From the IMG/VR virus record IMGVR_UViG_3300042317_001568, positions 62,001-126,000 of that record: 64,000 nucleotides of DNA. The stretch is one strand, 5' to 3'. The notes beneath the pieces were generated by a model. It saw only the letters and a program-made list of their open reading frames with translations. It was not told the origin of the DNA and searched no databases. Positions within the stretch are counted from its first letter, which is position 1. Each line of letters begins with the position of its first letter. This document shows positions 47,201-53,453 of this stretch, one piece after another. This stretch comes from a virus. Position numbers and translations under genes: made by a program.

Positions 47201-47211
47201 CGCTAGCGTGA
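41242..47211 (+). CDS. Giant fibre protein: cysteine repeats, LPRA repeats and collagen-like stalk
   Basis: The 1989-residue protein is built almost only from repeats. After a short N-terminus, about 16 units of 60-66 residues (about 53-1070) each end in [14 protein letters not shown] and contain a VGYEG strand plus two further Cys. A separate domain (about 1070-1285) and a poly-Gly/Ser hinge (about 1291-1313) follow. Then come a first Gly-X-Y run (about 1318-1370), eight or so units ending in LPRA (about 1370-1683), and a long Gly-X-Y run (about 1726-1958). A helical end of about 30 residues may start trimer folding. The ATG at 41242 follows AAGGTGG by 6 bases. It is probably a long flexible, trimeric surface or tail fibre. 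Confidence 0.85.
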   Translation: MVIDNLFAGSSCNIREVERVNFSFVADADCQIAPLPLPIFECELPPVPPEPDTEVGVICPVFGPVVGEIRVGYQPPTNNCFIKRLPEAKLSITKTATDPCNYELALDINVPIPPPPCPTIRSGPSQIEVGYDSCVSPRAELIVDKTIIPATCTTPERCEFDIGFDIAIPIPRPPCPVIRRGTFTVDTGFTGSSCLAGKKNSFKVTQSTIPGDCDTPETCQYVFDLEIVVPVPKQPCPILNRKQFTVSSAYTSAASPCAPSTFSITSIPIPGDNCRTADTCRYDFELAINVPIPPPPCPVIRRRVFDVSVGYEGEDCVAGDNSFEVVADPIPSTGCGDPGRCEFDVDLVLKIPIPKPPCPILRQVSDPNDFVSVGYDGCPDVVGKSSYFAITPVTTTTTDGCRTVKTCGWEVDLRIVVPIPKPPCVVLSKSPDRSTFVYVGYEDSPCVKDKQSQFSIRKTEYNDTDGCTTVKRCEWEFDIEIVVPIPKPPCVNLKRKKTGNFVYVGYEGCTNVAGKTSYFAITPVVSAPTAGCNTVPKCEWEFDIEIVVPIPKPPCVSLKRKTSGDFVSVGYAGCEKVAGKTSKFAITPVISTETDGCTTVKKCEWEFDIEIVVPIPKPPCVSLKRKTSGDFVSVGYEGCEKVVGKTSKFAITPVISTETDGCTTVKKCEWEFDIEVVVPIPKPPCVSLKRKTSGTFVYVGYQGQTPVAGRSSRFAITPVTTTETDGCTTVKKCEWEFDIEIVVPIPEPPCVTLKRKTTDNFVSVGYEGCEKVVGKTSRFTITPITGTTTVNGVTLKKCEWEFDIEIVVPIPKPPCVSLKRKTSGDFVSVGYEGCSTVAGKSSKFAITQVTTTTQDTCNTVKKCEWEFDIEIVVPIPKPPCVTLTNKKSGGFVTVGYEGSSCVTGKSSKFTITKVAATPSTSCTKPDDCEWEFDIDVIVPIPKPKCPKLQTKATNKIKSTYEDSQTPFPGTAKFQIIPTTNTSAACKTPDECQFDFDIDIDFKLPRPPCPQITIRRQTVRADYEVPSTQLYFNSITQHQLNTGTNRPPQCIFNVDFDLQIKIPKPPCIKIQVGTIDLRKVDIDREPVFRLTPRQNCNAGYFDNTFLDFTIEWPWCKPYFVYDISGSYSGGPPESQSLSAKYYDPVDGDGCGGDDKTKLYVKQDQSDKCKFWISAETKLNIASSVYKVKEVEITGCDTDNFGYGGYANDTYCAIREVQIEEEIKSGGAGCNTSPKVVEQKVKIVTNPLKAGKVTVTPDSVASGELSIVDKDTYSELTLTLDFNTVECSSGASAGGGGGGGGGYGGSSGSGGSSGTVFCYTGPSGATGPRGPTGPCGPTGATGPTGPRGFTGVTGPPGLTGPSGPSGPAGPLPLISAFVMQPLVTPPAQPYLNVSGTPEAPILEFYLQRAPYVTKGNVQIVAPDIDPDITAQGGGAQGDLTLDFKLPRAAKINVKPVTVLTPDTVPTAVGQPNAGDVDLTFSLPRAATVTKGDFEVLDPDQDPEVDFQIQAGDVTVDFKLPRAAEINVQPTTVVAPNVDPSVSQTTTAGDVDLTFSLPRAPEFTVAATNIGGAGDDPAVELAQTGGGDYEFTFTLPGAKSLAIGTTTTLDPVNDPTVALIANGDDSGYDINFSLPRAIAFTSNSFAIDPIDDPIVMVSTDPFSGDKHLGFNLPRARRVDVGNVISIGLTGPTGPNNAYICSELDITCAAKVTAREDTAGDVLLDFEIPLGPTGPAGPSGPTGPTGPTGATGPDGPQGIEGPLGPTGPSGPTGPTGPTGATGVAGPQGVEGPLGPSGPTGPTGPTGPSGPRGFQGVTGLSGPSGPKGPTGPTGATGPAGPSGPRGLGETGPTGPTGATGPSGPQGPIGPQGPEGVQGPQGPEGPQGQIGNAGPQGAQGPPGVQGADGPEGPQGPLGPSGPAGPSGPTGPSGPLGPTGPIGPCGPPGSPGPQGATGPTGPAGPSTLTEALLQQIIAAVNTNPALRLAIKNAALA
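41560..44440 (+). repeat. About 16 in-frame cysteine-rich repeats of roughly 190 bases
   Basis: Units end at the codons for VPIPKPPC near 41571, 41744, 41926, 42110, 42292, 42490, 42690, 42885, 43078, 43270, 43468, 43663, 43858 and 44051, with diverged ones near 44249 and 44420. The central units (about 42640-43870) are nearly identical in protein but differ at many third codon positions. Confidence 0.85.
45195..45345 (+). repeat. First Gly-X-Y (collagen-like) run
   Basis: About 17 triplets such as GPTGPRGFT follow a Gly/Ser-rich hinge. They are part of the giant fibre gene. Confidence 0.85.
45350..46290 (+). repeat. Eight or so repeats ending in LPRA
   Basis: Units of about 42-47 codons carry a [12 protein letters not shown]-like strand, a connecting strand and a DP-rich turn (PDxDP). 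Alternate units resemble each other more (FKLPRA versus FSLPRA), suggesting duplication of a two-unit block. Confidence 0.75.
46417..47115 (+). repeat. Long Gly-X-Y (collagen-like) run
   Basis: Roughly 75 triplets are dominated by GPT, GPS, GAT and GPQ, with occasional charged positions (GPE, GPR, GPK). They form the C-terminal stalk of the giant fibre. Confidence 0.88.
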
Positions 47212-47212
47212 T

Positions 47213-47247
47213 TTGACAAAAACGATATAAGTTTCGACAATCGAAAC
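47213..47247 (+). promoter_or_regulatory. Sigma70-like promoter with an inverted repeat over the -10 box
   Basis: TTGACA (47213-47218), a 17-base spacer and GACAAT (47236-47241) lie immediately after the giant fibre stop and 24 bases before the next start. A perfect inverted repeat GTTTCG-ACAAT-CGAAAC (47231-47247) covers the -10 box and could be an operator or a 5' hairpin. Confidence 0.55.
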
Positions 47248-47265
47248 AACCAAGGAGCGGTACCT

Positions 47266-47649
47266 ATGCAACGCACGCGCAGTGTTTCATTCAGCCGAGA
47301 CAATCTAATTCATCTTGTGATGCGACCTGATTTTTTCGAAAAGAACCCGTCGCTCGTTACGCAGCAGCAAGAAATAACAGATTGTGTGGCGCGGTACAAA
47401 GAATCCATTGCCGCGGCTGGGTGCGGCTGCCGTGCCAACACTAGCCTTGTGATGGACTGCCTAGAAAATTTGCTGACAAAACTTGAAGCACTGCAAGCTG
47501 CGGGCGACGAATTATCTAAGCAAGCCGTGGCAGAATTTATTAAGTACTCTACCAACGTTGTGCCGCGAGAAAATGAAACCATCACTTTAAACGTTTATTT
47601 CCGTAAAACCGGCGTGGACGATGCGCACAAATACGAGTTTGTATTATGA
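47266..47649 (+). CDS. Small helical, Cys-containing protein
   Basis: The 127-residue product has a strong CCAAGGAG ribosome site. The first 95 residues are helical, with a CGCRANTS turn (about 52-59), and the last 30 form strands ending in HKYEFVL. Its stop overlaps the start of the next gene (ATGA). It follows its own promoter. The function is unknown; the surrounding genes encode surface-type domains, so it may be a small virion or chaperone component for the fibre. Confidence 0.7.
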   Translation: MQRTRSVSFSRDNLIHLVMRPDFFEKNPSLVTQQQEITDCVARYKESIAAAGCGCRANTSLVMDCLENLLTKLEALQAAGDELSKQAVAEFIKYSTNVVPRENETITLNVYFRKTGVDDAHKYEFVL

Positions 47650-47924
47650 GCCTTAAAGCCAGCCCCAACACATCAAAATTGCTTTACGGAACTAAACCGC
47701 AGGTCCGCGCCGACGGGGATGACGCCGGCGTTGTGACTGTACGCCTCCGCGACGATTGTCACCGCCCCGTCGCTGGTCGAACAGTGGTGCTCACGGCCGA
47801 TCGCGGAGACGTCACAATTCAACAACCCGGGCCGACGAACGCAGAAGGGCTCGCGCTCGGCTACGTGCGTTCAAGTGTTCCGGGACCCGTAAACATTACC
47901 GGCGTTATACAACCACTGACGTAA
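47646..47924 (+). CDS. Single Ig-like (Big_1/invasin type) domain protein
   Basis: The 92-residue product is one bacterial Ig-like domain of the invasin/intimin group. It has VRADGDDAGVVTVRLRD, HRPVAGRTVVLTA, DVTIQQPGPTNAEGLA and the closing SSVPGPVNITGVI. Such domains act as spacers or weak adhesive modules on surface proteins and phage virions. It carries no signal peptide. As a free-standing domain it probably decorates a larger virion structure. It is coupled to the upstream gene by overlap, and the FN3 gene follows at once. Confidence 0.8.
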   Translation: MSLKASPNTSKLLYGTKPQVRADGDDAGVVTVRLRDDCHRPVAGRTVVLTADRGDVTIQQPGPTNAEGLALGYVRSSVPGPVNITGVIQPLT

Positions 47925-47929
47925 TAAAC

Positions 47930-48757
47930 ATGACTACAGAAAACTGCTGCAACAATCAAGATTACCCCGGCGCAATTCAGCTCGATGGCGCGCTGACCTT
48001 GAACTTTTATTCGCCGGAGTTGCCACCGCCGCCGCCAGCTCCGGACAGCGGACGCAATATCCATTTAGTGTGGGAGGTCAGCCGCTACAACTACCACTCG
48101 ACAGACGGTATTCGCGTGCGCATTACAGCCGACAGCGCAACGTTAATGTCGCCCAAAGTGTTCGCGTACCAGTTGCTGCCGCTGAAACCCGGCGATGAAG
48201 AACGCGTAGGAAGCTTTGATCATGTGTGCTCGCCGGTCGACCTAGAGGAGTACCCTGAAGACGAACCCATTGCGAACTCCCGGCCGGCTTGGTTCCGGTT
48301 GAACTATGTAGACGTTCTGCTGCGGTCGCGTGCGGAGGTAAAGGGGTTTGTCCAAGACGTGACAGAAGATGTCCAGCGGCTTAAGCAGACACTGGACACG
48401 ATGGACGATTTACTGCCGGGTGGCGCCATGTGGTTTGGCACACCGCCGGTTGCTCCAGCCGCCCCGACAGGTCTCGTGACCACCGTCGGGAACGCGCGAG
48501 TGACTTTAGGCTGGGCAGCGCCGACAAACAACGGCGGCGCACCGATAACAAATTATCTTGTGCAAAGAACGCTGGCGACCGGCACTCCCAACTGGATAAC
48601 CGTGTCGTCCGCGGCTTCGGTTGCAACAAACCGCATTGTTACCGGTTTGACAAACGGCGTTGGTTACAAATTTCGTGTTGCTGCTGTAAACATCATTGGC
48701 CCCGGGCCGTTTGTAACAACAAGCAACGCTGTCACCCCAGTTCAACCGGCACCATAA
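47930..48757 (+). CDS. Structural protein with C-terminal fibronectin type III domain
   Basis: The 275-residue protein has an N-terminal beta-domain (about 1-130) with a poly-Pro loop (PPPPPAP) and a helical link (about 135-165, VTEDVQRLKQTLDTMDDLL). A typical FN3 domain fills the end (about 178-275: APTGLVTTVGNARVTLGW, GAPITNYLVQR, TGLTNGVGYKFRVAAVN). FN3 domains in phage virions are thought to aid weak binding to cell-surface carbohydrates. The ATG at 47930 is chosen because the longer reading runs through the Ig-domain gene with an arginine-rich, implausible sequence. Confidence 0.8.
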   Translation: MTTENCCNNQDYPGAIQLDGALTLNFYSPELPPPPPAPDSGRNIHLVWEVSRYNYHSTDGIRVRITADSATLMSPKVFAYQLLPLKPGDEERVGSFDHVCSPVDLEEYPEDEPIANSRPAWFRLNYVDVLLRSRAEVKGFVQDVTEDVQRLKQTLDTMDDLLPGGAMWFGTPPVAPAAPTGLVTTVGNARVTLGWAAPTNNGGAPITNYLVQRTLATGTPNWITVSSAASVATNRIVTGLTNGVGYKFRVAAVNIIGPGPFVTTSNAVTPVQPAP

Positions 48758-48759
48758 CC

Positions 48760-49065
48760 ATGCGCGACCTTGTTGTTATTGAAGACAGCCTAATCTTTTC
48801 AATGCTGAACGACACGGCGTTTACAAACACTATTCCGTGCTTGTTCGGCAAAAAAGACATTTTTTTAACAAACGCTACTGGCGGTTGCAGCAGCTGCTCA
48901 CAAAAACGGCAAGAACGACGACGCGCCGAGATCGCGCGAATAAAGGCGTGTCTCGCGGGGCTGAGCACAGAAAAGCGCGCTGAGCTTAAAAAACTCTTCA
49001 ACACGCAAAAAATTCGGATCGTGTACACGACCGCCGGCAATCAGACCGCGCAAGTCACATTTTAG
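48760..49065 (+). CDS. Small protein with CSSC motif, end of the adhesion operon
   Basis: The 101-residue product has a helical start, a GGCSSCSQKR motif (about 45-54), a basic helix (about 52-80) and a final strand pair ending in AQVTF. The two Cys could bind metal or form a disulfide. The real start is the ATG two bases after the upstream stop. The longer reading is a shadow of the FN3 gene. It is the last gene before the third copy of the phage promoter. Confidence 0.65.
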   Translation: MRDLVVIEDSLIFSMLNDTAFTNTIPCLFGKKDIFLTNATGGCSSCSQKRQERRRAEIARIKACLAGLSTEKRAELKKLFNTQKIRIVYTTAGNQTAQVTF

Positions 49066-49078
49066 GGGAAAAGACGCG

Positions 49079-49107
49079 CTAAATTTTTCGCAATTTCGCG
49101 GCATATT
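49079..49107 (+). promoter_or_regulatory. Phage promoter, copy 3 of the CTAAAT-N17-CATATT motif
   Basis: CTAAAT (49079-49084), a 17-base spacer and CATATT (49102-49107) lie 48 bases before the next start. The leader has a small hairpin (CCCGCT/AGCGGG, about 49114-49137) between promoter and ribosome site, which could stabilise the transcript. Confidence 0.7.
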
Positions 49108-49154
49108 AGATGCCCCGCTATCTCATTATCAGCGGGTCACTCTGGAGACGCGAA

Positions 49155-49601
49155 ATGGCTGCAACTGCGACTATAAGGGATTTTGTCGTATCTGAAGACG
49201 TGGTAGAACACGTCAAGGCGCGTATCAAACACCATCTGCGACATCGGCAGAAGCGGGGTGTACCGAAGACGAGTCAGACGCTGGTGGACCGCGTCATGGC
49301 TAAATACGACGCGGCGTTTCCAGACAAGTTCTGGCATCGCGTCGGATTGTGGTACACCAAGATCATGGAACGGACGCTTCCAAAAATGCGCGGGTTTGCC
49401 GCCACTGATTTCTTTGAGATTGTTGCGGCGCACCTCCGCAACAACGAAGACTACGATGGTTTTCAGGACCCACCTGACGACATCGAACAGCGCGTCCAAC
49501 GTGACGCATATGTCGCCTGCACTGCGGGCATTAGGGACTACACTTATGACGATGACATCGACACGTTCGATGATGACGGACCTAGCCACGATTCGTGGTA
49601 A
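49155..49601 (+). CDS. Unknown protein under the phage-specific promoter
   Basis: The 148-residue product is helical and basic in its first half (VKARIKHHLRHRQKRGV, 20-36) and very acidic at the end (DYTYDDDIDTFDDDGP). The ATG at 49155 has GGAGA 7 bases upstream; the longer reading begins inside the leader hairpin. Together with the gene at 4767 and the MoxR/VWA pair it forms the set controlled by the CTAAAT/CATATT promoter. No family is recognised. Confidence 0.7.
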   Translation: MAATATIRDFVVSEDVVEHVKARIKHHLRHRQKRGVPKTSQTLVDRVMAKYDAAFPDKFWHRVGLWYTKIMERTLPKMRGFAATDFFEIVAAHLRNNEDYDGFQDPPDDIEQRVQRDAYVACTAGIRDYTYDDDIDTFDDDGPSHDSW

Positions 49602-49626
49602 AACATGCACGGCTATGCAGTCGTAA

Positions 49627-49660
49627 CAATCTACGCAGATTGTTTCGACTCGTAGTCGTG
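49627..49660 (+). terminator. Tandem hairpins, possible terminator
   Basis: A perfect ACAATCT/AGATTGT stem (49627-49644) is followed by a GACT/AGTC hairpin and then TGCTAAATTTT. They lie 25 bases after the preceding stop. The weak T-tract makes termination uncertain. Confidence 0.4.
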
Positions 49661-49702
49661 CTAAATTTTGCTATTGCCACTTTCCCTTAGCTATTACAAC
49701 TT

Positions 49703-50188
49703 ATGGCCAAAAAAATTGACAAAACGTTGCAGGTACAACCGACCCCGAAAACCGCGTATTCGATGCCGGAACCAAATGATGACATGGCCGCCTTCGGTTG
49801 GGACTTGTCAAAAATTCGGTTTCCGGCGCCCGGCTTAAAACGCGGCGACGTCTGGTCCGGCCCGCCGATCTGGAGCGTGCCAATTAACATCGAGCTCGTA
49901 AATAAGTACGGCCCCGATATTCAGTTCCTCAACCCCCGATTTCTGCAACTCATCCTCGACGCATCGCCCGAAGTGCAAGAAGCAGTAGCTAAAGCAAAAG
50001 CGGCGCGATATACAGCCACGGCTATCGCGGAACTGCAGAAAACTATTATGACTGTCTTCAAAACGATGATTATCCCAAACATCGTCGAGCGCTTTGAAAA
50101 CATATCGGACGGCGTAGCGCAATTCTACGCCGCCCGATTAGCGTGGACGACAAAGTACGGAGAAGACCAATCAGAAGACGTCAAGTAA
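49703..50188 (+). CDS. Unknown protein
   Basis: The 161-residue product starts with a basic, Pro-rich stretch (about 1-45) followed by a helical body with the long helix EVQEAVAKAKAARYTATAIAEL (part near 92-113). The start codon follows a TTAGCTATT sequence with no strong ribosome site. Its 3' end overlaps the end of a convergent gene by 8 bases. The function is not recognised. Confidence 0.65.
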   Translation: MAKKIDKTLQVQPTPKTAYSMPEPNDDMAAFGWDLSKIRFPAPGLKRGDVWSGPPIWSVPINIELVNKYGPDIQFLNPRFLQLILDASPEVQEAVAKAKAARYTATAIAELQKTIMTVFKTMIIPNIVERFENISDGVAQFYAARLAWTTKYGEDQSEDVK

Positions 50189-50459
50189 TCGACGCTAAGA
50201 CTGTGAAGTCTCGTCGATAACCCGCGACCGGGCCGCGCTTGCCCATCAGCAGCTCGTCGTCGGTCTTTCCGTCGGCGTCAACCGGGTACGGACCGCCGGC
50301 GTTAGAAACACCCGGCCGGTGCAGTCCTTTTGACGCGGCTTCTTTCAGGACTAGATTGGCAGTGTCGGGCGACAGAAGTTCCTCTATACTGCGACCTTCG
50401 GCAACAAACTCGCCGCGGGTATTTGATAACACCGATAAGGAATCAACAATGGAAGCCAT
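50181..50459 (-). CDS. Small unknown protein on the opposite strand
   Basis: The 92-residue product has natural-looking composition: a helical half (VLSNTRGEFVAEGRSIEELL, 12-31) and a Gly/Pro/Asp-rich C-terminal half with GGPYPVDADGKTDDELLMGK. The antisense reading on + lacks such a character here. CGGAG lies 9 bases before the start. The gene fills a 260-base gap, ends 8 bases inside its convergent neighbour and starts 11 bases inside the divergent one. No family is recognised. An upstream extension would run antisense through the neighbour. Confidence 0.55.
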   Translation of the reverse strand: MASIVDSLSVLSNTRGEFVAEGRSIEELLSPDTANLVLKEAASKGLHRPGVSNAGGPYPVDADGKTDDELLMGKRGPVAGYRRDFTVLASIT

Positions 50460-50958
50460 GGAAACGGTCTCCGAAAAAAAGGAAAAACAACCACTTGCGC
50501 TTGGTATGGTAACACCGGCGTTATGTTTGAGCAAGCTACAAACACGGGCTCTTTTCACCGGCGTACTCGGTAAAAACATGCCAAGCGACGCCGACGAATT
50601 AAACAGCACCGACTTCATGTTTCTGCTGCTTGCCGACCTTTTAGAGAAGCTGCCGTTTCTGCAAGCCGCGCAACGCACCCTCATCCTGACCGAGATGTAT
50701 CGCGGCCCGTTCGGCGCCGGTTGCGACAGTTGTTTAAACCAGCTAGTTTTTGCCGACGAACGCTATTGCACGTGGACTAAGAATTTCGGGTTTCTCGACC
50801 TCGAAACAGGCGACATGGGCGTCTCGCCAAAGGGCGTACCAATGGAAACAATCGGGTACAATTTAAACGAGCTCACCAAGCGCGCCCGGTTGAACATCGA
50901 AAAAAGGAACGGTTTGCATGTCGAAAAACCCGATGCAGGAAATGTGGCGGAGTCCTGA
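50449..50958 (+). CDS. Unknown protein, divergent from the small minus-strand gene
   Basis: The 169-residue product is helical in the middle (ALFTGVLGKNMP to LLADLLEKLPFLQ) and contains a FGAGCDSC turn near 90. The ATG at 50449 with AAGGA 7 bases upstream is chosen; the longer reading to 50239 is antisense to the small minus-strand gene and Ser/Pro-rich. Its 3' end overlaps the next gene by 41 bases. The function is not recognised. Confidence 0.65.
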   Translation: MEAMETVSEKKEKQPLALGMVTPALCLSKLQTRALFTGVLGKNMPSDADELNSTDFMFLLLADLLEKLPFLQAAQRTLILTEMYRGPFGAGCDSCLNQLVFADERYCTWTKNFGFLDLETGDMGVSPKGVPMETIGYNLNELTKRARLNIEKRNGLHVEKPDAGNVAES

Positions 50959-51595
50959 AACCTTTGCTTCTGTGCTGCTAGCGGCCTATTTGGACGCCTT
51001 TGGCACTGAGGCGCTTGACTGGGACCCGACTACTGCTACCCTTGAAATAGAGCAGGAGTTTGACGTCGACTTGCCACAGGGGTCGCTGGACAAGCTCATG
51101 GTCGCGGTGCAGATGCTCACCACCGACAAATTTTATCGCAGCTTGCCGGACTTTATTACGTTCTGCAATGTGCTGTCGGGGGATGACTACCGCCCCGACA
51201 TGTGGGACCCAGCCGACGCCGAAGAGGTAGCGTGGGGTATCACAGAGGCGATGATTATCTACCCGCCCGAAGACAACGAACTGGAACCTTTTAACGACGA
51301 GATTCGGGCGTACATTGGCGCGGTGCTAGATTCTGAAGGGCTGATGAATCCGCCAGATATTTTACGTATTGCGCTTCGCATGGGGCGCGTTTCCCCAAAC
51401 ATGGAGGATTTTTCGGACGACCCCGCAATGTTTAACGCGGTGTACGATCTCGAAGAGGGCAAGAAAGAAGACATCAATCAAACAATCATTAACCGGACAA
51501 AGCGACTGGCCGATCAGTTTGCCGCGCTAAAACTGCAAAACGGCAAAACAGAAGAAATGGTCACGCTTCTCCGGCAAATGACCACAAGAAAATAG
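50918..51595 (+). CDS. Unknown acidic protein
   Basis: The 225-residue protein is acidic and helical, with several Trp residues and clusters such as WDPADAEEVAWG (about 92-103) and YPPEDNELEPFNDEI. It begins inside the previous gene with AAAGGAA 9 bases upstream. A closing basic helix (about 190-225) includes TIINRTKRLADQFAALK. No domain is recognised. The csrA gene follows 8 bases later, so they share a transcript. Confidence 0.65.
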   Translation: MSKNPMQEMWRSPETFASVLLAAYLDAFGTEALDWDPTTATLEIEQEFDVDLPQGSLDKLMVAVQMLTTDKFYRSLPDFITFCNVLSGDDYRPDMWDPADAEEVAWGITEAMIIYPPEDNELEPFNDEIRAYIGAVLDSEGLMNPPDILRIALRMGRVSPNMEDFSDDPAMFNAVYDLEEGKKEDINQTIINRTKRLADQFAALKLQNGKTEEMVTLLRQMTTRK

Positions 51596-51603
51596 GCTCA
51601 TTT

Positions 51604-51822
51604 ATGTTGGTGCTGGCGCGCAAAAAGAATGAAGAAATCATCATCGGAAGCGGCCCCGACGCCATCGTGTTAAAGGTGATGGAGCTAACGCAAGATCGCG
51701 TGCGGCTCGGCATCACGGCGCCGGCTACCGTCAACATACTGCGAAAAGAACTCATTAAACTTGGAGAAAAAGAAAATGGGCTGGAACGATCGGATGATCG
51801 ACAATCCATACCCGCCGTATGA
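51604..51822 (+). CDS. csrA: CsrA/RsmA-family RNA-binding translational regulator
   Basis: The 72-residue protein matches CsrA across its length. MLVLARKKNEEIIIG is the first strand pair, VRLGITAP (about 33-40) is the hallmark turn, and a final VNILRKELIKLG helix follows. CsrA dimers bind GGA motifs in mRNA leaders and block or activate translation. A phage copy could reprogram host central metabolism, motility or biofilm genes, or tune phage mRNAs, many of which have GGAGG leaders. The last 15 residues extend past the usual core and overlap the next gene. Key Arg (RVRLG) and Leu positions are kept. Confidence 0.92.
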   Translation: MLVLARKKNEEIIIGSGPDAIVLKVMELTQDRVRLGITAPATVNILRKELIKLGEKENGLERSDDRQSIPAV

Positions 51823-52066
51823 GAGTTACACAGAGCAAGACCACTACGCAGCGTATTTAGAGTATCTAGAGCAGTGCCGGCAAGAGAGCGGAATCAGCTC
51901 ACAAAACGTAAACCCGGCAGAACTAGCTACACACTTACAGGAGCAACCACAGCCGCCAACCTTGTTGTCGCGGTTATGGTTGAGAATTTTTGGCGAAGAA
52001 GTTTCCAAAAACCAACAAGAAAATCACAGACGCCGCGAACAAGAAGACGCGGACGTACCTTTTTGA
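51776..52066 (+). CDS. Small unknown protein overlapping csrA
   Basis: The 96-residue product is Tyr/Pro/Gln-rich at the start (NPYPPYESYTEQDHYAAYLE) and basic/acidic at the end (RREQEDADVPF). It has a hydrophobic-aromatic patch LLSRLWLRIFGE in the middle. Its ATG has TTGGAG upstream within the end of csrA. The stop is followed one base later by the next start. Overlap suggests coupled translation with csrA. The function is unknown. Confidence 0.6.
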   Translation: MGWNDRMIDNPYPPYESYTEQDHYAAYLEYLEQCRQESGISSQNVNPAELATHLQEQPQPPTLLSRLWLRIFGEEVSKNQQENHRRREQEDADVPF

Positions 52067-52067
52067 G

Positions 52068-52247
52068 ATGGTGTGGGCGGCGATAGAAAAACTCGACAGG
52101 GACTTGACGTCAGCAGAAGCTGATCGGCTGACGAACGAAGAGTTAAAAATTCTCTGTCAAATTCTCGCGCCGCTGTCGAGTGTCGTCGAAAGAATACACG
52201 ACAAACCTAAAAAAACGCCCCGCCCGAAGGCGAGGCGCAAGGGATGA
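52068..52247 (+). CDS. Small helical protein with basic tail
   Basis: The 59-residue product has a helical body (LDRDLTSAEADRLTNEELK, 9-27) and a Lys/Arg/Pro tail of about 14 residues. The ATG is one base after the upstream stop (TGAGATG). The longer reading with a TTG start overlaps the previous gene and is less likely. The tail codons coincide with the terminator of the convergent gene. The function is unknown. Confidence 0.5.
   Translation: MVWAAIEKLDRDLTSAEADRLTNEELKILCQILAPLSSVVERIHDKPKKTPRPKARRKG
52209..52237 (-). terminator. Rho-independent terminator for the minus-strand gene
   Basis: Read on the - strand: a 9-base stem CGCCTCGCC/GGCGGGGCG (one mismatch) with a TTCG loop, followed by seven T. 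It lies 30 bases past the stop of the 394-residue gene and inside the 3' end of the + strand gene. Confidence 0.85.
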
Positions 52248-52268
52248 CCCGGCTGGGACATCAGTGCG

Positions 52269-53453
52269 TCAGGCGTTGTCAGCCTGCGCGAGCTCGTAAA
52301 GTTTTTCCAGCGGAAGCATGTCGCTGGCGGCTTTGGTCTGCACAACCGCGGCGATCTTCTTTTCCTGCATGAGGCGATCCAGCATGCCGGCCATACCGCG
52401 GTCAAGCGTCGGCACAATGGCCGCAATCTTATCGCGGTCCATGTAAACACCGCCGGACGAGACAGCGTCGGCGAAGTCGTCACCGAGCCAGTTGCGCACT
52501 TCTTCAACAGCAAGCTTTTCGAGGTCGTCGATGGCGTACACATTGCCCGTTGTCGTTTCGACGTTATTTGACATAAAGTCGCGGGCGGCTTTTTCCGTCA
52601 CGGCAAAAAGAATTTCTTCCGGACGCTCAAGCCCGCCGGAGCCGTAGAGGCGCTCAAGCTTGTTCTCGCGGTCGAACGCGTCAACCGCTGCCGCAATCTT
52701 GAGCCGCATATCCTGAGTTCTCGCGGCGTCCGGATTGGCGTCAACAGCGCTCGCCAGCTTGGACAGTTCTTGCCCGGCAGCGGCGTTGCTCCGACGGACA
52801 AGCGCCGCCCGCTCACGCAGCATCTCGCCGGCTACCTTGGCGGCACAGGCGCCGTAACCAGCCGACAGAGACAGCATATGCACCTGCTCGTTAATGTCGG
52901 CATTATACGCCGCGGCCTTTTCGAGAATCTTGTTGGCGATCACATGTCGGTCTGTGAATACAAACTCGTCGCGGAACTTCTCAAAGTGCGCGGCAGCAAA
53001 CTTCACTTCCGGTGCATTCCGAAGGGGCCAGTGCCGGTCTTTGCTGCCGTTTTCGGCAACCCAGACAATGGCGAAATCAGCGTCGTTCAGCTCGTCCACG
53101 CCCCGTGTTTGGTCCGCAGCTGCCTTCTTCTCTACGGCGTAGACCTGCCCAAGAATGCCGAAATATTGCGCGGAATCGTGTATCCTAGTCCTGATAGCCG
53201 ATGCGTCAGCCGGTTTAAACTCGGCGGCTTTGTCGGCAAAGTACACGGCAGACAGCCACGTCGCTGCGGCTGTATGGCACGGATATAGTTTGTTAAGAGG
53301 GTCGGCGTACAGGTGTCGCGGCATTTCGCTGTTCGGGGCCCGCTGCGCTTCCGAGGCGTTCTTTACAAAATCGGGCGGCGCGAATAGAGTCGTTAAACGA
53401 TGTGTCTCCCGACCACTTACGTCGTGAACATGATCCAGCGGAATTGTGCTCAT
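52269..53453 (-). CDS. Unknown 394-residue Ala-rich helical protein
   Basis: The protein is Ala/Glu/Lys-rich and helical throughout, without Cys clusters, signal peptide or membrane segments. The first 60 residues are polar (ASEAQRAPNSEMPRH) and the rest forms regular helices. AGGAAA lies 6 bases before the start, and a perfect terminator follows the stop, so it is a one-gene transcript. This is one of only three minus-strand genes in the window. It starts head-to-head with the primase-like gene, the two start codons sharing bases of CATG. No family is recognised. Confidence 0.7.
   Translation of the reverse strand: MSTIPLDHVHDVSGRETHRLTTLFAPPDFVKNASEAQRAPNSEMPRHLYADPLNKLYPCHTAAATWLSAVYFADKAAEFKPADASAIRTRIHDSAQYFGILGQVYAVEKKAAADQTRGVDELNDADFAIVWVAENGSKDRHWPLRNAPEVKFAAAHFEKFRDEFVFTDRHVIANKILEKAAAYNADINEQVHMLSLSAGYGACAAKVAGEMLRERAALVRRSNAAAGQELSKLASAVDANPDAARTQDMRLKIAAAVDAFDRENKLERLYGSGGLERPEEILFAVTEKAARDFMSNNVETTTGNVYAIDDLEKLAVEEVRNWLGDDFADAVSSGGVYMDRDKIAAIVPTLDRGMAGMLDRLMQEKKIAAVVQTKAASDMLPLEKLYELAQADNA

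Noticed and set aside
46113-47303. Two antisense open frames that also encode Gly-X-Y-like sequence
   Set aside because: GGN-CCN-rich collagen codons read as Gly/Pro triplets on both strands. The frames are mirror shadows of the fibre gene, with no ribosome site or independent context.
49662-49690. Fourth copy of the CTAAAT promoter before the gene at 49703
   Set aside because: CTAAAT is present, but at 17 bases the second box reads CCCTTA and the spacer bases do not match.
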